Program-made: the position numbers and the translations under genes
Notes under the pieces: generated by a model
Databases searched by the model: none
The model's input: only the letters and a program-made list of their open reading frames with translations
Told to the model about the DNA's origin: nothing
In this document: in pieces, positions 18,579 through 27,147 of the stretch
Layout: the number at the start of each line of letters is the position of its first letter
How positions within the stretch are numbered: position 1 is the stretch's first letter
NCBI GenBank assembly: GCA_900473795.1
Contig: UCMT01000038.1
Span: 1-54,978, forward strand
DNA: 54,978 bases
Source of the DNA: Hyphomicrobiales bacterium
GTDB lineage: Bacteria > Pseudomonadota > Alphaproteobacteria > Rhizobiales > Rhizobiaceae
Direction of reading: 5' to 3'

Positions 18579-18599
18579 TGGGCTGCGGCGCCGGGGCAG

Positions 18600-18790
18600 T
18601 CCCCCCTCTGTCCCTTCGGGACCTCTCCCCCTTGAGCAGGGCATTGCATACGGAGTGAAGGCGGTTGCGGCCTCTCCCCCGCGGGGAGAAGTGCCGAGCG
18701 CATGCGAGGCGATGAGGGGGGCCGCGATTTCGGTGCCAGCCGCCGCCTCATCCGGCGCTTCGCGCCACCTTCTCCCCGCCGGGGAGAAGA
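18600..18790. repeat. Composite palindromic intergenic element (RIME/REP-like)
   Basis: This gap between rsmA and gmk (18579-18816) holds several inverted repeats. They are GTCCCTTCGGGAC near 18610; TCTCCCC/GGGGAGA at 18673-18689; TTCTCCCC/GGGGAGAA at 18770-18788; and smaller pairs between. The core GGGGAGAAGTGCCGAGCG (18683-18700) recurs exactly at 54958-54975. It separates convergent genes and may also act as terminator. Confidence 0.7.
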
Positions 18791-18816
18791 GGGAGCAAGC
18801 CGCGACACTACTCCGT

Positions 18817-19482
18817 TCAGAGCTTCGGCGTCTCAGTCAAAAGCCCATTGACGAACTCGAACAAGCCCGGGCGCCGGTCGCGGCGCAGGCGCTCGGCCTC
18901 AACGATCGCCTTGACGGAGGCAAACGCGCTGTCGAGGTCCTCGTTGACGACGATATAGTCGTATTCGATCCAGTGCTCGATCTCGGAGCGCGAATTGGCA
19001 AGCCGCGTCTGGATCACCTCTTCCGTGTCCTCGGCGCGCCGGTGCAGGCGCGACTGCAGTTCGGCCATCGACGGCGGCAGTATGAAGATCGAAACGACAT
19101 CGCCACCCATCTTCTCCTGCAGCTGCTGGGCGCCCTGCCAGTCGATGTCGAACAGCATGTCGCGGCCCTCGGCCATGGCCTCTTCCACCGCGTCGCGCGG
19201 CGTGCCGTAGAAATTGCCGTGCACTTCGGCCCATTCCAGCAGCGCTTCGGTCTGGCGCAGGCCCTCGAACTCGCGGATCGACTTGAAGAAGTAGTGACGG
19301 CCTTCGATCTCGCTCGGGCGGCGCTTGCGCGTCGTCACGCTGACGGAGATGCTCATCTGCGGATCAGCTTCCAAGAGGTTGCGCGCGATCGTCGACTTGC
19401 CGGCGCCGGAGGGTGACGAGATCACCAGCATGAGGCCGCGGCGCTGAATGGCTTTTGTGGATGGTGGGCTGGCGGGGCTCAT
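18817..19482 (-). CDS. gmk: Guanylate kinase
   Basis: A 221-residue enzyme phosphorylating GMP to GDP. The P-loop [10 protein letters not shown] is at residues 22-31. The GMP-binding part includes the segments [19 protein letters not shown] and [15 protein letters not shown] chose ATG 19482, because GGAG lies 5 bases upstream of it; the slightly longer GTG start at 19488 would overlap that ribosome site. It follows yicC with almost no gap, the usual yicC-gmk pairing. Confidence 0.95.
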   Translation of the reverse strand: MSPASPPSTKAIQRRGLMLVISSPSGAGKSTIARNLLEADPQMSISVSVTTRKRRPSEIEGRHYFFKSIREFEGLRQTEALLEWAEVHGNFYGTPRDAVEEAMAEGRDMLFDIDWQGAQQLQEKMGGDVVSIFILPPSMAELQSRLHRRAEDTEEVIQTRLANSRSEIEHWIEYDYIVVNEDLDSAFASVKAIVEAERLRRDRRPGLFEFVNGLLTETPKL

Positions 19483-19484
19483 GG

Positions 19485-20372
19485 TCACTCCAGATTTTGG
19501 ACCTGTTCACGAAACTGGTCGATGACGACTTTCAGCTCGATACCGGCGGCAGTCACCGTTGCGGCATTCGACTTGGAACAGATCGTATTCGATTCGCGGT
19601 TAAATTCCTGGGAAAGGAAATCGAGTTTCCGGCCAACCGGTCCGCCCTTCTTCAGAAGATCGCGGGCAGCGGCGACGTGCGTGCGCAGCCGGTCGATCTC
19701 CTCGCGGATATCGGCCTTGGCCGCCAGCAGCGCCACCTCGCCATAGAGGCGGTCCTGATCAATCGTCACGCCGCCATCCAGCACCAGAGCCACCTGCTGC
19801 GCCAGCCGGGCTGCGATCGACTGCGGGCTGCGCGACGGATCCGTCTCGATCTGCCCGGTCAGCACGGCGATCTTTTCGATCTGGTCGAGCAGCACCCGGC
19901 AGAGCGCGGCGCCTTCCGTCTCGCGCATGGCGGCGATGTCGGCAAGCGCAAGCCGCAGGCCGGCCAGGAGGTCCCCATCGCGGGCGGCGCGCTCGCCCTC
20001 CTGTTCCTCGGGCTCCCGGAAATCGACGATGCCGCGGATGGCGAGCAGCGTGTCGAGCCGCAGCGGCGCGGGGTCGATCACGTCGCACAACTGCTCGCGC
20101 AGCGACAGCACGGCTGCCAGCGCGCCCTGGTTGACGACAGTTTCAACCCCGGCCTCGCTTGTGTTCACGGTAAGGTTCACCTGCATGTTGCCGCGCGAAA
20201 AACACTCGGCCACCAACTTGCGCACATCGGCTTCAAGATGTTCGGTGCCGGTCGGCAGCCGCAGCCGGAGATCAAGACCCTTGCCGTTGACCGAGCGCAG
20301 TTCCCACGCCCAGCGATAACGCCCGGAGGTTCCCTCGCGGCGGGCAAATCCGGTCATGGATTGCAACGGCAT
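19485..20372 (-). CDS. yicC: YicC family endoribonuclease
   Basis: A 295-residue protein beginning [11 protein letters not shown], the family hallmark, with [17 protein letters not shown] in the N-terminal domain. The C-terminal DUF1732 ends with [19 protein letters not shown]. YicC proteins are metal-dependent endoribonucleases acting on structured or regulatory RNAs. The start at 20372 has a GGGAGA site upstream; a longer frame starts inside the mltG-yicC hairpin and is rejected. It is co-directional with mltG and gmk. Confidence 0.93.
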   Translation of the reverse strand: MPLQSMTGFARREGTSGRYRWAWELRSVNGKGLDLRLRLPTGTEHLEADVRKLVAECFSRGNMQVNLTVNTSEAGVETVVNQGALAAVLSLREQLCDVIDPAPLRLDTLLAIRGIVDFREPEEQEGERAARDGDLLAGLRLALADIAAMRETEGAALCRVLLDQIEKIAVLTGQIETDPSRSPQSIAARLAQQVALVLDGGVTIDQDRLYGEVALLAAKADIREEIDRLRTHVAAARDLLKKGGPVGRKLDFLSQEFNRESNTICSKSNAATVTAAGIELKVVIDQFREQVQNLE

Positions 20373-20456
20373 CGTCTTCTCCCTCGGTCCTCGCAGCGCG
20401 CAGGCCGGACTGGCTGGCATGGCGTGCGGGAATTTTTGAAATTGTGCATGAATGTG

Positions 20457-20505
20457 TACGGCTCCGGCACGGTTGACCGCAAGGGTCAAGCGGGCCGGAG
20501 CCGTA
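20457..20505. repeat. Double-stem inverted repeat between mltG and yicC
   Basis: TACGGCTCCGGC (20457-20468) pairs perfectly with GCCGGAGCCGTA (20494-20505). An inner stem TTGACC/GGTCAA (20473-20478, 20484-20489) sits in the loop. There is no T run, so it is more likely an intercistronic stabiliser or Rho-dependent stop than a standard terminator. Confidence 0.7.
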
Positions 20506-20527
20506 TCATCCACAAGCGTGGTAGCGA

Positions 20528-21706
20528 TTATTCCTGGACGGTCGCGGGTTCTGCCGCCTTGGCAGCGGCGGCGGCCTTCTCGGCCTCCAGCTTGCGCCAG
20601 CGGCGGACATTGTTGTTGTGCTCGTCGAGCGTGGCTGCGAACACGTGCCCGCCGGTGCCGTCGGCCACGAAATAAAGGTCCGATGTGCGCGACGGGTTGG
20701 CAACCGCCTCCAGCGCCGCGCGGCCGGGATTGGCGATCGGCGTCGGCGGCAGGCCCTTGATCAGATAGGTGTTGTAGGGCGTCTGCTTGTCGAGGTCCGA
20801 TTTCAGGATCGGCCGGTCGGCCGGCTTTCCGTCGCCGCCGAAGATGCCGTAGATGATCGTCGGGTCGGACTGCAGGCGCATGCCCTTTTCCAGCCGGTTG
20901 ATGAAGACGGAGGCGACGCGCGAACGTTCGTCGGCGATGCCCGTTTCCTTCTCGACGATCGATGCCAGCGTCAGGAACTCGTCACGGCTGGAGATCGGCA
21001 GGTCCGGATCGCGGCGATCCCAGATCTGATCGACCAACGCCTTCTGTGCAGCCGCCATCTGCGCGACGATTTCGCCGCGCTTGGTGCCGCGCGAAAATTT
21101 ATAGGTGTCGGGACGCAACGTGCCTTCGGCGGGCAGATCTGCCGGCAGATTGCCTTCAAGCACGGGATCCACGCTCAGCTTGCTGAACACCTGCTTGACG
21201 GTCAGGCCTTCCGGCAGCGACACGGAGTAAAGGATCGACTTGCCGGATTTCAGCAGTTGCATGATCTCCTGCATCGAGGAGCTTGCCTTGATTTCGTACT
21301 CGCCAGCCTTCAGCGTGTCGTCGTCCAGATAGGCTTCCGACATGAAGCGGAAGACGCGCCCATCGGAAACGATATTGTTGCGCTCGAGGCTGCCTGCGAT
21401 CTCCTGGATGCCGGCACCGTTGCGCACGATGAAATTGGTGTTTGCCGTCAGCGGGCCTTTGGCCTCGTAGGCCGTCATCGCGTAATAAACCGTCGCGGCG
21501 GCAGCGACCGTCAGGCAGACGATGACGGTCATGACGAAATTCAGAAAGATGACGACCTGGCTTTTCGCCTTGCGCGACCGCTTCGGCGGCTGCGGCACTT
21601 TTTCCGGACGAAGGGCTTCGCTCGCCGATTTCGGAATGATCGGGCCGTTGTTGCCGGCCTCGCTGCGGCCGAAAGGCACTGCGCTGTTTTCGTTTGCGTC
21701 GTTCAC
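20528..21706 (-). CDS. mltG: Endolytic murein transglycosylase MltG
   Basis: About 392 residues. A proline- and Lys-rich cytoplasmic tail is followed by one transmembrane helix (about residues 50-72) and a periplasmic YceG domain. The catalytic glutamate is Glu252 in ASIVEKETG, with SDPTIIYG and NTYLIKGLPPTPI as further conserved blocks. It cuts nascent glycan strands and helps set their length. The start is uncertain. GTG 21706 has AGGA 5 bases upstream and gives a family-like N-terminus. GTG 21739 would add 11 residues and lies in the loop of a long inverted repeat. The C-terminal 30 residues are an Ala/Lys-rich tail. Confidence 0.92.
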   Translation of the reverse strand: MNDANENSAVPFGRSEAGNNGPIIPKSASEALRPEKVPQPPKRSRKAKSQVVIFLNFVMTVIVCLTVAAAATVYYAMTAYEAKGPLTANTNFIVRNGAGIQEIAGSLERNNIVSDGRVFRFMSEAYLDDDTLKAGEYEIKASSSMQEIMQLLKSGKSILYSVSLPEGLTVKQVFSKLSVDPVLEGNLPADLPAEGTLRPDTYKFSRGTKRGEIVAQMAAAQKALVDQIWDRRDPDLPISSRDEFLTLASIVEKETGIADERSRVASVFINRLEKGMRLQSDPTIIYGIFGGDGKPADRPILKSDLDKQTPYNTYLIKGLPPTPIANPGRAALEAVANPSRTSDLYFVADGTGGHVFAATLDEHNNNVRRWRKLEAEKAAAAAKAAEPATVQE

Positions 21707-21711
21707 GAGTG

Positions 21712-21778
21712 TCCTGGTTCTGGAGTTCGCATCATGCACGTCCCAATCCCTGATGCGAACTCCAGAAGAGAACCAGGA
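21712..21778 (-). promoter_or_regulatory. Long inverted repeat in the mltG leader covering the ribosome site
   Basis: All 23 bases of 21712-21734 pair with 21751-21778, where 5 extra bases (GAGAA) form a bulge; the loop is 16 bases. On the minus strand one arm ends with AGGA, the likely ribosome site 5 bases before GTG 21706, and it pairs with TCCT of the other arm. The alternative start GTG 21739 lies in the loop. Confidence 0.65.
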
Positions 21779-21996
21779 AAGAGAATCATTTCGTTGCGAC
21801 TATAGCGATCTACGCCGTCTGCCTTGTGTCAGCATGATCTGGCGACACCCGGCCTCCCGGTTCCGGTCACAAATCGTCCCTATTGCACGTTTGAACCGAG
21901 CAATGCGGCAAAAGCTGGATTAGGGATGCAATTAAAGCATCGAATGCAATAAGCCTGCGACATGTCGCCGAAACGGGGCCCCACCGGCGGCCCCGT
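21779..21996 (-). other. mltG upstream region and fabF terminator
   Basis: No gene is seen in 21779-22007. Near the fabF stop, ACGGGGCC (21973-21980) pairs with GGCCCCGT (21989-21996) and is followed on the minus strand by TTT, a short candidate terminator for fabF. A separate mltG promoter would have to lie in the AT-richer part (about 21790-21960), but I could not pick one. Confidence 0.4.
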
Positions 21997-22007
21997 GAAC
22001 GACGATA

Positions 22008-23267
22008 TCAGGCCAGGCGGCGCAGAACGAGGGAGGCGTTCGTACCGCCGAAACCGAAGGAATTCGACAGGGCGACATTGATCTCGCGCTTGCGCGCAAC
22101 ATGTGGCACCAGGTCGATCTTCGTTTCAACCGAAGGATTGTCGAGATTGAGCGTCGGCGGCGCGACATTGTCACGTATCGCCAGCGCGCAGAAGATCGCC
22201 TCCACCGCACCGGCAGCGCCGAGCAGATGGCCGATCGCCGACTTGGTCGACGACATAGAAACCCTGGCCGCGTGTTCGCCAAGAACGCGCTCGGCGGCGC
22301 CAAGCTCGATCGTGTCCGCCATGGTGGAGGTGCCGTGCGCGTTGATATAGTCGATATCGGCAGCCGTCAGGCCGGCGCGCTTCAGCGCCATCTGCATGCA
22401 GCGATAGGCGCCGTCGCCGTCTTCAGCGGGCGCGGTGATGTGGAAGGCATCGCCCGAGAGGCCGTAACCCACGACTTCCGCATAGATCTTGGCACCGCGC
22501 GCCTTGGCATGTTCGAGCTCTTCCAGCACGACGATGCCGGCGCCCTCGCCCATGACGAAGCCGTCACGATCCTTGTCATACGGGCGCGACGCCTTTTGCG
22601 GATCGTCGTTGTGCTGGGTGGACAGCGCCTTGCAGGCCGCAAAGCCGGCAAGGGCGATGCGCGAAATCGGCGATTCCGTGCCGCCCGCGACCATCACGTC
22701 GGCATCGCCAAGCGCGATCAGGCGGCTCGCATCGCCGATCGCGTGGGCGCCGGTCGAACAGGCGGTGACGACCGAATGGTTGGGTCCGCGCAGTTTGTGG
22801 CGGATCGAAACCTGGCCCGAGGCGAGATTGATCAGACGGCCGGGGATGAAGAAGGGCGAGACGCGGCGCGGACCTTTGTCGCGCAAGGTGATGCCGCCAT
22901 CGACGATGCCTTCGAGACCGCCGATGCCCGAACCGATCAGGACGCCCGTGGCAATCTGGTCCTCGTCGGATTTCGGGTGCCAGCCGGCATCGGCAAGCGC
23001 CATGTCGGCTGCAGCCATCGCATAAATGATGAAGTCGTCGACCTTGCGCTGTTCTTTCTGTTCCATCCAGTTGTCGGGATTGAACGTGCCGTCGGTGCCA
23101 TCGCCGAACGGCAGGCGGCAGGCAATCTTTGCAGGCAGGTCTTCGACTTCGAATTCAGTCACCCTGCGGGCGGCATTGCCTCCGGCAATCAGCCGCGACC
23201 AGGTGATCTCGGTTCCGCAACCCAATGGAGATACCATGCCGGTACCGGTGATAACGACACGTCTCAT
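22008..23267 (-). CDS. fabF: Beta-ketoacyl-ACP synthase II
   Basis: A 419-residue condensing enzyme that extends acyl-ACP with malonyl-ACP. The catalytic triad is intact: Cys170 in TACSTGA, His311 in NAHGTSTMAD and His347 in SAIGHLLGAAG. The N-terminus is MRRVVITGTGMVSPLG. The start ATG is 23267. It follows acpP by about 215 bases, a gap with a weak GC hairpin and a distant T run, and precedes mltG. Confidence 0.96.
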   Translation of the reverse strand: MRRVVITGTGMVSPLGCGTEITWSRLIAGGNAARRVTEFEVEDLPAKIACRLPFGDGTDGTFNPDNWMEQKEQRKVDDFIIYAMAAADMALADAGWHPKSDEDQIATGVLIGSGIGGLEGIVDGGITLRDKGPRRVSPFFIPGRLINLASGQVSIRHKLRGPNHSVVTACSTGAHAIGDASRLIALGDADVMVAGGTESPISRIALAGFAACKALSTQHNDDPQKASRPYDKDRDGFVMGEGAGIVVLEELEHAKARGAKIYAEVVGYGLSGDAFHITAPAEDGDGAYRCMQMALKRAGLTAADIDYINAHGTSTMADTIELGAAERVLGEHAARVSMSSTKSAIGHLLGAAGAVEAIFCALAIRDNVAPPTLNLDNPSVETKIDLVPHVARKREINVALSNSFGFGGTNASLVLRRLA

Positions 23268-23482
23268 AGCCCGTGATCCACCCTGCCTGTTAATTCCAGA
23301 ACCGGACCGGACCACATGCTAAAACCGGACCCGTACATCCATTTCCGTGATGTTCATATCGCGCAATCAGGTACGGAAGCCATCAGGCTTTCCTTAAATG
23401 CGCTTGTCGCCCCCCAAAAAGAGAGCCTGCCCCGCCAGGGGGACTTGAAGGCGGGCCGCGACGCGCCCCGCCCTGCACGGCC

Positions 23483-23719
23483 TTAGGCCTGTGCCTTTTC
23501 GATGAACTTGACGGCGTCGCCGACCGTCAGGATCGAATCCGCTGCATCGTCGGGAATTTCGACGCCGAACTCTTCTTCGAATGCCATGACCAGTTCGACG
23601 GTGTCGAGCGAGTCCGCGCCCAGATCGTCGATGAAGCTTGCGCCTTCCGAAACCTTTTCGGCGTCGACGCCAAGATGATCAATAACAATTTTCTTTACGC
23701 GTTCTGCTACGTCGCTCAT
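23483..23719 (-). CDS. acpP: Acyl carrier protein
   Basis: A 78-residue acidic carrier protein that holds growing acyl chains on a phosphopantetheine arm. The attachment serine is Ser37 in [10 protein letters not shown]. Its length and composition (Glu/Asp-rich helices) are standard. A GAGGAA site lies just before the ATG. It is placed between fabG and fabF as in most bacteria, but the 317-base gap upstream suggests its own strong promoter. Confidence 0.97.
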   Translation of the reverse strand: MSDVAERVKKIVIDHLGVDAEKVSEGASFIDDLGADSLDTVELVMAFEEEFGVEIPDDAADSILTVGDAVKFIEKAQA

Positions 23720-24036
23720 GTCGGATTCCTCGACCTTTGTTTTTTCTCAACGATGCCGTTCTGACATCGGTACCCTATTAACGCCAGAAAGATCAAGACG
23801 ATCACCCCGGCAATCTCTTCAACCGCAAGAGCGGCAAACCACGCGCTGCAAAAGACGGCGTGTGCCTCATATCTTCCGATCGACTGCGCACAGTCATGGC
23901 CCGCTTAACACGGTTTATGTCTGTCGCAAAGTCCGAAAATGGCCGGGAATGGCTTGGTCAACACGCAATTCCCGGTATTTCCGCCCCGCCCCTTCGATTA
24001 ACACGAAAACGCGGCAGCGCAGGCGTTTTACCGCCC
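23720..24036 (-). other. Gap between fabG and acpP, likely acpP promoter region
   Basis: There are 317 bases without a convincing gene. Short reading frames on the plus strand here have no ribosome site and look random. The acpP leader is A-rich just before the ribosome site (23735-23760). TTGATC at about 23795 on the minus strand is a possible -35 element, but I could not pair it with a good -10. Confidence 0.35.
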
Positions 24037-24774
24037 TCAGATCATCGCCATGCCGCCGTTCACATGGATCGTCTGGCCGGTGACGTAGGCCGCCTCGTTG
24101 GAGGCGAGATAAGCGACGGCGGCAGCGACTTCGGCACCGGTTCCCATCCGCTTCATCGGGATGGCGCCCATGATGGCGTCCTTCTGCTTGTCGTTCAGCT
24201 TGCCGGTCATTGCGCTCTCGATGAAACCGGGCGCAACGCAGTTGACGGTGACGTTGCGGGTGGCGATCTCCTGCGCCAGCGACTTGGAAAAGCCGATCAT
24301 GCCGGCCTTGGAGGCGCAGTAGTTGGCCTGGCCAGGATTGCCGGTGACGCCGACGATCGAGGTGATGTTGATGATGCGGCCATGGCGGCGGCGCATCATC
24401 GGGTGGGTCAGCTCGCGCGTCAGCCGGAAGACCGAGGTCAGATTGACTTCCAGCACCGCGTCCCAGTCCTCGTCGCTCATGCGCACGAACAGGCCGTCCT
24501 TGGTGATGCCGGCATTGTTGACGAGGATGTCGACGCCGGAAAGTTCGCTTTCCGCCTTTTCGCCGAGTGCCTTGACGGCGCCGCGGTCGGCAAGGTTCGC
24601 CGGAAACAGGTGGACGCGCTCGCCGAGCTCGTTGCCGAGCGCTTCGAGCTTTTCGACGCGGGTGCCGTGCAGGCCGACGATGGCGCCCTGCGCATGCAGG
24701 ATGCGGGCGATCTCTTCGCCGATGCCGCCGGATGCGCCGGTAACGAGAGCCTTGCGGCCAGACAGATCGAACAT
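24037..24774 (-). CDS. fabG: 3-oxoacyl-ACP reductase
   Basis: A 245-residue short-chain dehydrogenase that reduces beta-ketoacyl-ACP with NADPH. The nucleotide loop is TGASGGIG (12-19), NNAG is at 86-89, and the catalytic residues are Ser139, Tyr152 and Lys156 (YCASK). The family's conserved VNCVAPGFIESAMT follows, and the C-terminus ends HVNGGMAMI as in FabG. It sits between fabD and acpP. Confidence 0.96.
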   Translation of the reverse strand: MFDLSGRKALVTGASGGIGEEIARILHAQGAIVGLHGTRVEKLEALGNELGERVHLFPANLADRGAVKALGEKAESELSGVDILVNNAGITKDGLFVRMSDEDWDAVLEVNLTSVFRLTRELTHPMMRRRHGRIINITSIVGVTGNPGQANYCASKAGMIGFSKSLAQEIATRNVTVNCVAPGFIESAMTGKLNDKQKDAIMGAIPMKRMGTGAEVAAAVAYLASNEAAYVTGQTIHVNGGMAMI

Positions 24775-24794
24775 GGTTGGTTTCCTCTTTTAGA

Positions 24795-24867
24795 GCGAAT
24801 AGCGAATAGGCAGTAGCGAATAGGGGAAGAGCAATCGTAGCGTCGGCTTATTCTATTCGCTATTCGC
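24795..24867. repeat. Hairpin built from heptameric tandem repeats (fabD-fabG gap)
   Basis: GCGAATA occurs at 24795, 24802 and 24816 in strict 7-base register, with one degenerate unit (GGCAGTA) at 24809. The complement TATTCGC occurs at 24854 and 24861. Bases 24795-24809 pair perfectly with 24853-24867. The element lies between fabD and fabG on the transcribed minus strand. A related element is at 44442-44519. Confidence 0.75.
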
Positions 24868-24873
24868 CTTAAT

Positions 24874-25818
24874 TCAGGCGAGCAGAGTTTGAAGCGCCGC
24901 GTCGATGTCGGCGGGGGAATTGACGGCGATGCCAGTCACCGTCTTGTCGATGCGGCGGGCAAGACCGGTCAGCACCTTGCCGGAGCCGATCTCGTACAGC
25001 GTCGTGACGTCGTTTGCGGCGAACCACTCGACGGTCTCGCGCCAGCGGACCTGGCCGGTCACCTGCTCGACCAGAAGGCCGGCGATCTCGCCCGCATCCG
25101 TCACCGGCGCCGCCCGTACATTGGCGATCAACGGCACCACCGGATCGGTCTTCGCCACCGTTGCCAGCGCCTCGCGCATGGCGTCCGCCGCCGGCGCCAT
25201 CAGCGCCGAATGGAAGGGCGCGGACACGGGTAAAAGGATGGCACGCTTGGCCCCCTTCTCGGTCGCCAGCATCGCCGCCTTTTCGACCGCGGCCTTCTCG
25301 CCGGAAATCACCAGCTGGCCGCCGCCGTTGTCGTTGGCGATCTGGCAGCAGCCGAGCGCGGATGCGGCCGCGCAAATCGCGTCGACATCGCCATGCTCCA
25401 GCCCGATGATCGCCGCCATCGCGCCCTTGCCGACGGGCACCGCCGCCTGCATGGCATTGCCGCGGATGCGCAGGAGCCGCGCCGTATCGGCGAGCGAGAA
25501 CGTGCCGGCGGCACAGAGCGCCGAATATTCGCCGAGCGAATGGCCGGCGACATAGGCGACCTTGGATTTCAGATTGAGCCCCTTGGCTTCCATTACGCGC
25601 AGCGCGGCGATCGAAACCGCCATCAACGCCGGCTGGGCGTTTGCCGTCAGCGTCAGCGTTTCTTCCGGCCCGTTCCACATGATGTCGGAGAGCTTTTGCC
25701 CCAGCGCCTCGTCGACCTCGGCAAAGACGGCTGCGGCCTCCGGAAAGGCATCGGCCAGGTCCTTGCCCATGCCGAGCGCCTGGCTGCCCTGTCCGGGAAA
25801 TGTGAATGCGATTGCCAT
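24874..25818 (-). CDS. fabD: Malonyl CoA-ACP transacylase
   Basis: A 314-residue enzyme that loads malonate onto ACP. The oxyanion motif PGQGSQ is at 8-13 and the nucleophile is Ser94 in GHSLGEYSAL. The partner histidine lies in SAPFHSALM. The start ATG at 25818 has AAGGA upstream. It is the first gene of the minus-strand fabD-fabG-acpP-fabF series and is divergent from the aldo-keto reductase gene. Confidence 0.96.
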   Translation of the reverse strand: MAIAFTFPGQGSQALGMGKDLADAFPEAAAVFAEVDEALGQKLSDIMWNGPEETLTLTANAQPALMAVSIAALRVMEAKGLNLKSKVAYVAGHSLGEYSALCAAGTFSLADTARLLRIRGNAMQAAVPVGKGAMAAIIGLEHGDVDAICAAASALGCCQIANDNGGGQLVISGEKAAVEKAAMLATEKGAKRAILLPVSAPFHSALMAPAADAMREALATVAKTDPVVPLIANVRAAPVTDAGEIAGLLVEQVTGQVRWRETVEWFAANDVTTLYEIGSGKVLTGLARRIDKTVTGIAVNSPADIDAALQTLLA

Positions 25819-25979
25819 GGGATGTCCTTCCCTTCGATTTTCCTCTCCATTCACATTCCTTGCGTCCGAGTCAAGGCTTGAGCGGCCTTCGGCCCGTCTG
25901 TGCCCGGAACCAGCGCTTTTCTCTTGCGCTGCAACAAACAGCCACTACATTCGCCGCCAAACCAGATCGAGGCACTTCC

Positions 25980-27023
25980 ATGCGCTACAAGACACTCGGC
26001 CGCACCGGCATCACCGTTTCCGAAATCTGCCTGGGCACAATGACCTGGGGCAGCCAGAACCCGGAAAGCGAAGCCCACGAGCAGTTGGACTATGCCGTCG
26101 GGCAAGGCATCAACTTCATCGACACGGCCGAGCTCTATCCGGTGACGCCGCTTTCGGCCGAAACCCAGGGCCTCACCGAAACCTATATCGGCACCTGGCT
26201 GAAGAAGCGCGGCAAACGCGACGACGTGGTGATCGCCACCAAGGTCGCCGGCCCCGGACGCCCCTATATCCGCGGCGGCAGCCCGATGAGCCCCGCCACC
26301 ATGCGGATCGCGCTCGATGAAAGCCTGAAACGGCTGCAGACGGACTACGTCGATCTCTATCAGTTGCACTGGCCGAACCGCGGGCACTACCACTTCCGCA
26401 ACGCCTGGACCTATGACCCGTCGAAACAGGACAGGGCGGCGGTACCGGCCGAGCTTCAGGCGCTGCTGGAAACGCTCGGAGAATTCGTGAAAGCGGGCAA
26501 GATCCGCGCCGTCGGCCTGTCGAACGACACCGCCTGGGGCGCGATGACGATGCTGTCGCTGGCCGAGAAGCACGGCCTGCCGCGCATCGCCTCGATCCAG
26601 AACGAATACAACTTCCTCTACCGCGCCTTCGATCTCGACCTTGCCGAGGTCAGCCATCACGAGGATATCGGCCTGCTCGCCTATTCGCCGCTCGCCGCCG
26701 GCCTGATGAGCGGCAAGTATCTCAACGGCGCGTGCCCGGAAGGCTCCCGCCTCAGCATCAACGGCGACCTCGGCGGCCGCTACACCGAATACCAGGAAGG
26801 CGCCGTCGCCGCCTATGCCGAGCTCGCCCGCACCCACGGCCTTGATCTCGCCCAGATGCAGCTCGCCTTCAGCCTCACCCGCCCCTTCATGACCTCGGTC
26901 ATCATCGGCGCGACGAGCATGGCACAGCTGAAGACGAATATCGGTGCCAGGGATGTCAGGCTGTCAGCCGAAGTGCTGAAGGGAATCGGGCGGCTGCACC
27001 GCCAGTTCCCGGCGCCGATCTGA
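25980..27023 (+). CDS. NADP(H)-dependent aldo-keto reductase, Tas-like
   Basis: A 347-residue TIM-barrel reductase. The catalytic tetrad is Asp48, Tyr53, Lys88 and His130 (NFIDTAELYP, IATKV, LYQLHWP). It closely resembles E. coli Tas by eye (DYAVGQGINFID, ETQGLTETYIG, SIQNEYNFLYRAF, GATSMAQLKTNI). Tas can rescue prephenate dehydrogenase loss, but its natural substrate is unknown. The start is ATG 25980; the frame is open further upstream but begins within fabD. Monocistronic by appearance. Confidence 0.92.
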   Translation: MRYKTLGRTGITVSEICLGTMTWGSQNPESEAHEQLDYAVGQGINFIDTAELYPVTPLSAETQGLTETYIGTWLKKRGKRDDVVIATKVAGPGRPYIRGGSPMSPATMRIALDESLKRLQTDYVDLYQLHWPNRGHYHFRNAWTYDPSKQDRAAVPAELQALLETLGEFVKAGKIRAVGLSNDTAWGAMTMLSLAEKHGLPRIASIQNEYNFLYRAFDLDLAEVSHHEDIGLLAYSPLAAGLMSGKYLNGACPEGSRLSINGDLGGRYTEYQEGAVAAYAELARTHGLDLAQMQLAFSLTRPFMTSVIIGATSMAQLKTNIGARDVRLSAEVLKGIGRLHRQFPAPI

Positions 27024-27104
27024 GCACGCGTCAGTGGCTGCTCCGTAACAGAGAATGTGAGACCAGCACCGGCTGCGGCCGGGATCTTCCGAGCCCATAC
27101 AAAA

Positions 27105-27130
27105 ATGGCCTGCTGCATGCAGCAGGCCAT
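27105..27130 (-). terminator. Perfect 26-nt palindromic terminator
   Basis: ATGGCCTGCTGCA is followed directly by its reverse complement TGCAGCAGGCCAT. The five bases before it on the plus strand are all A, so on the minus strand the stem is followed by a T run. It terminates the methyltransferase gene and may also stop the Tas-like gene from the other side. Confidence 0.85.
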
Positions 27131-27147
27131 TGCGCGACCTCAAAGGA

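Noticed and set aside
24795..24867. CRISPR-like repeats
   Set aside because: The units are 7 bases, have no spacers, and the two sets face each other as hairpin arms; no cas gene is near.
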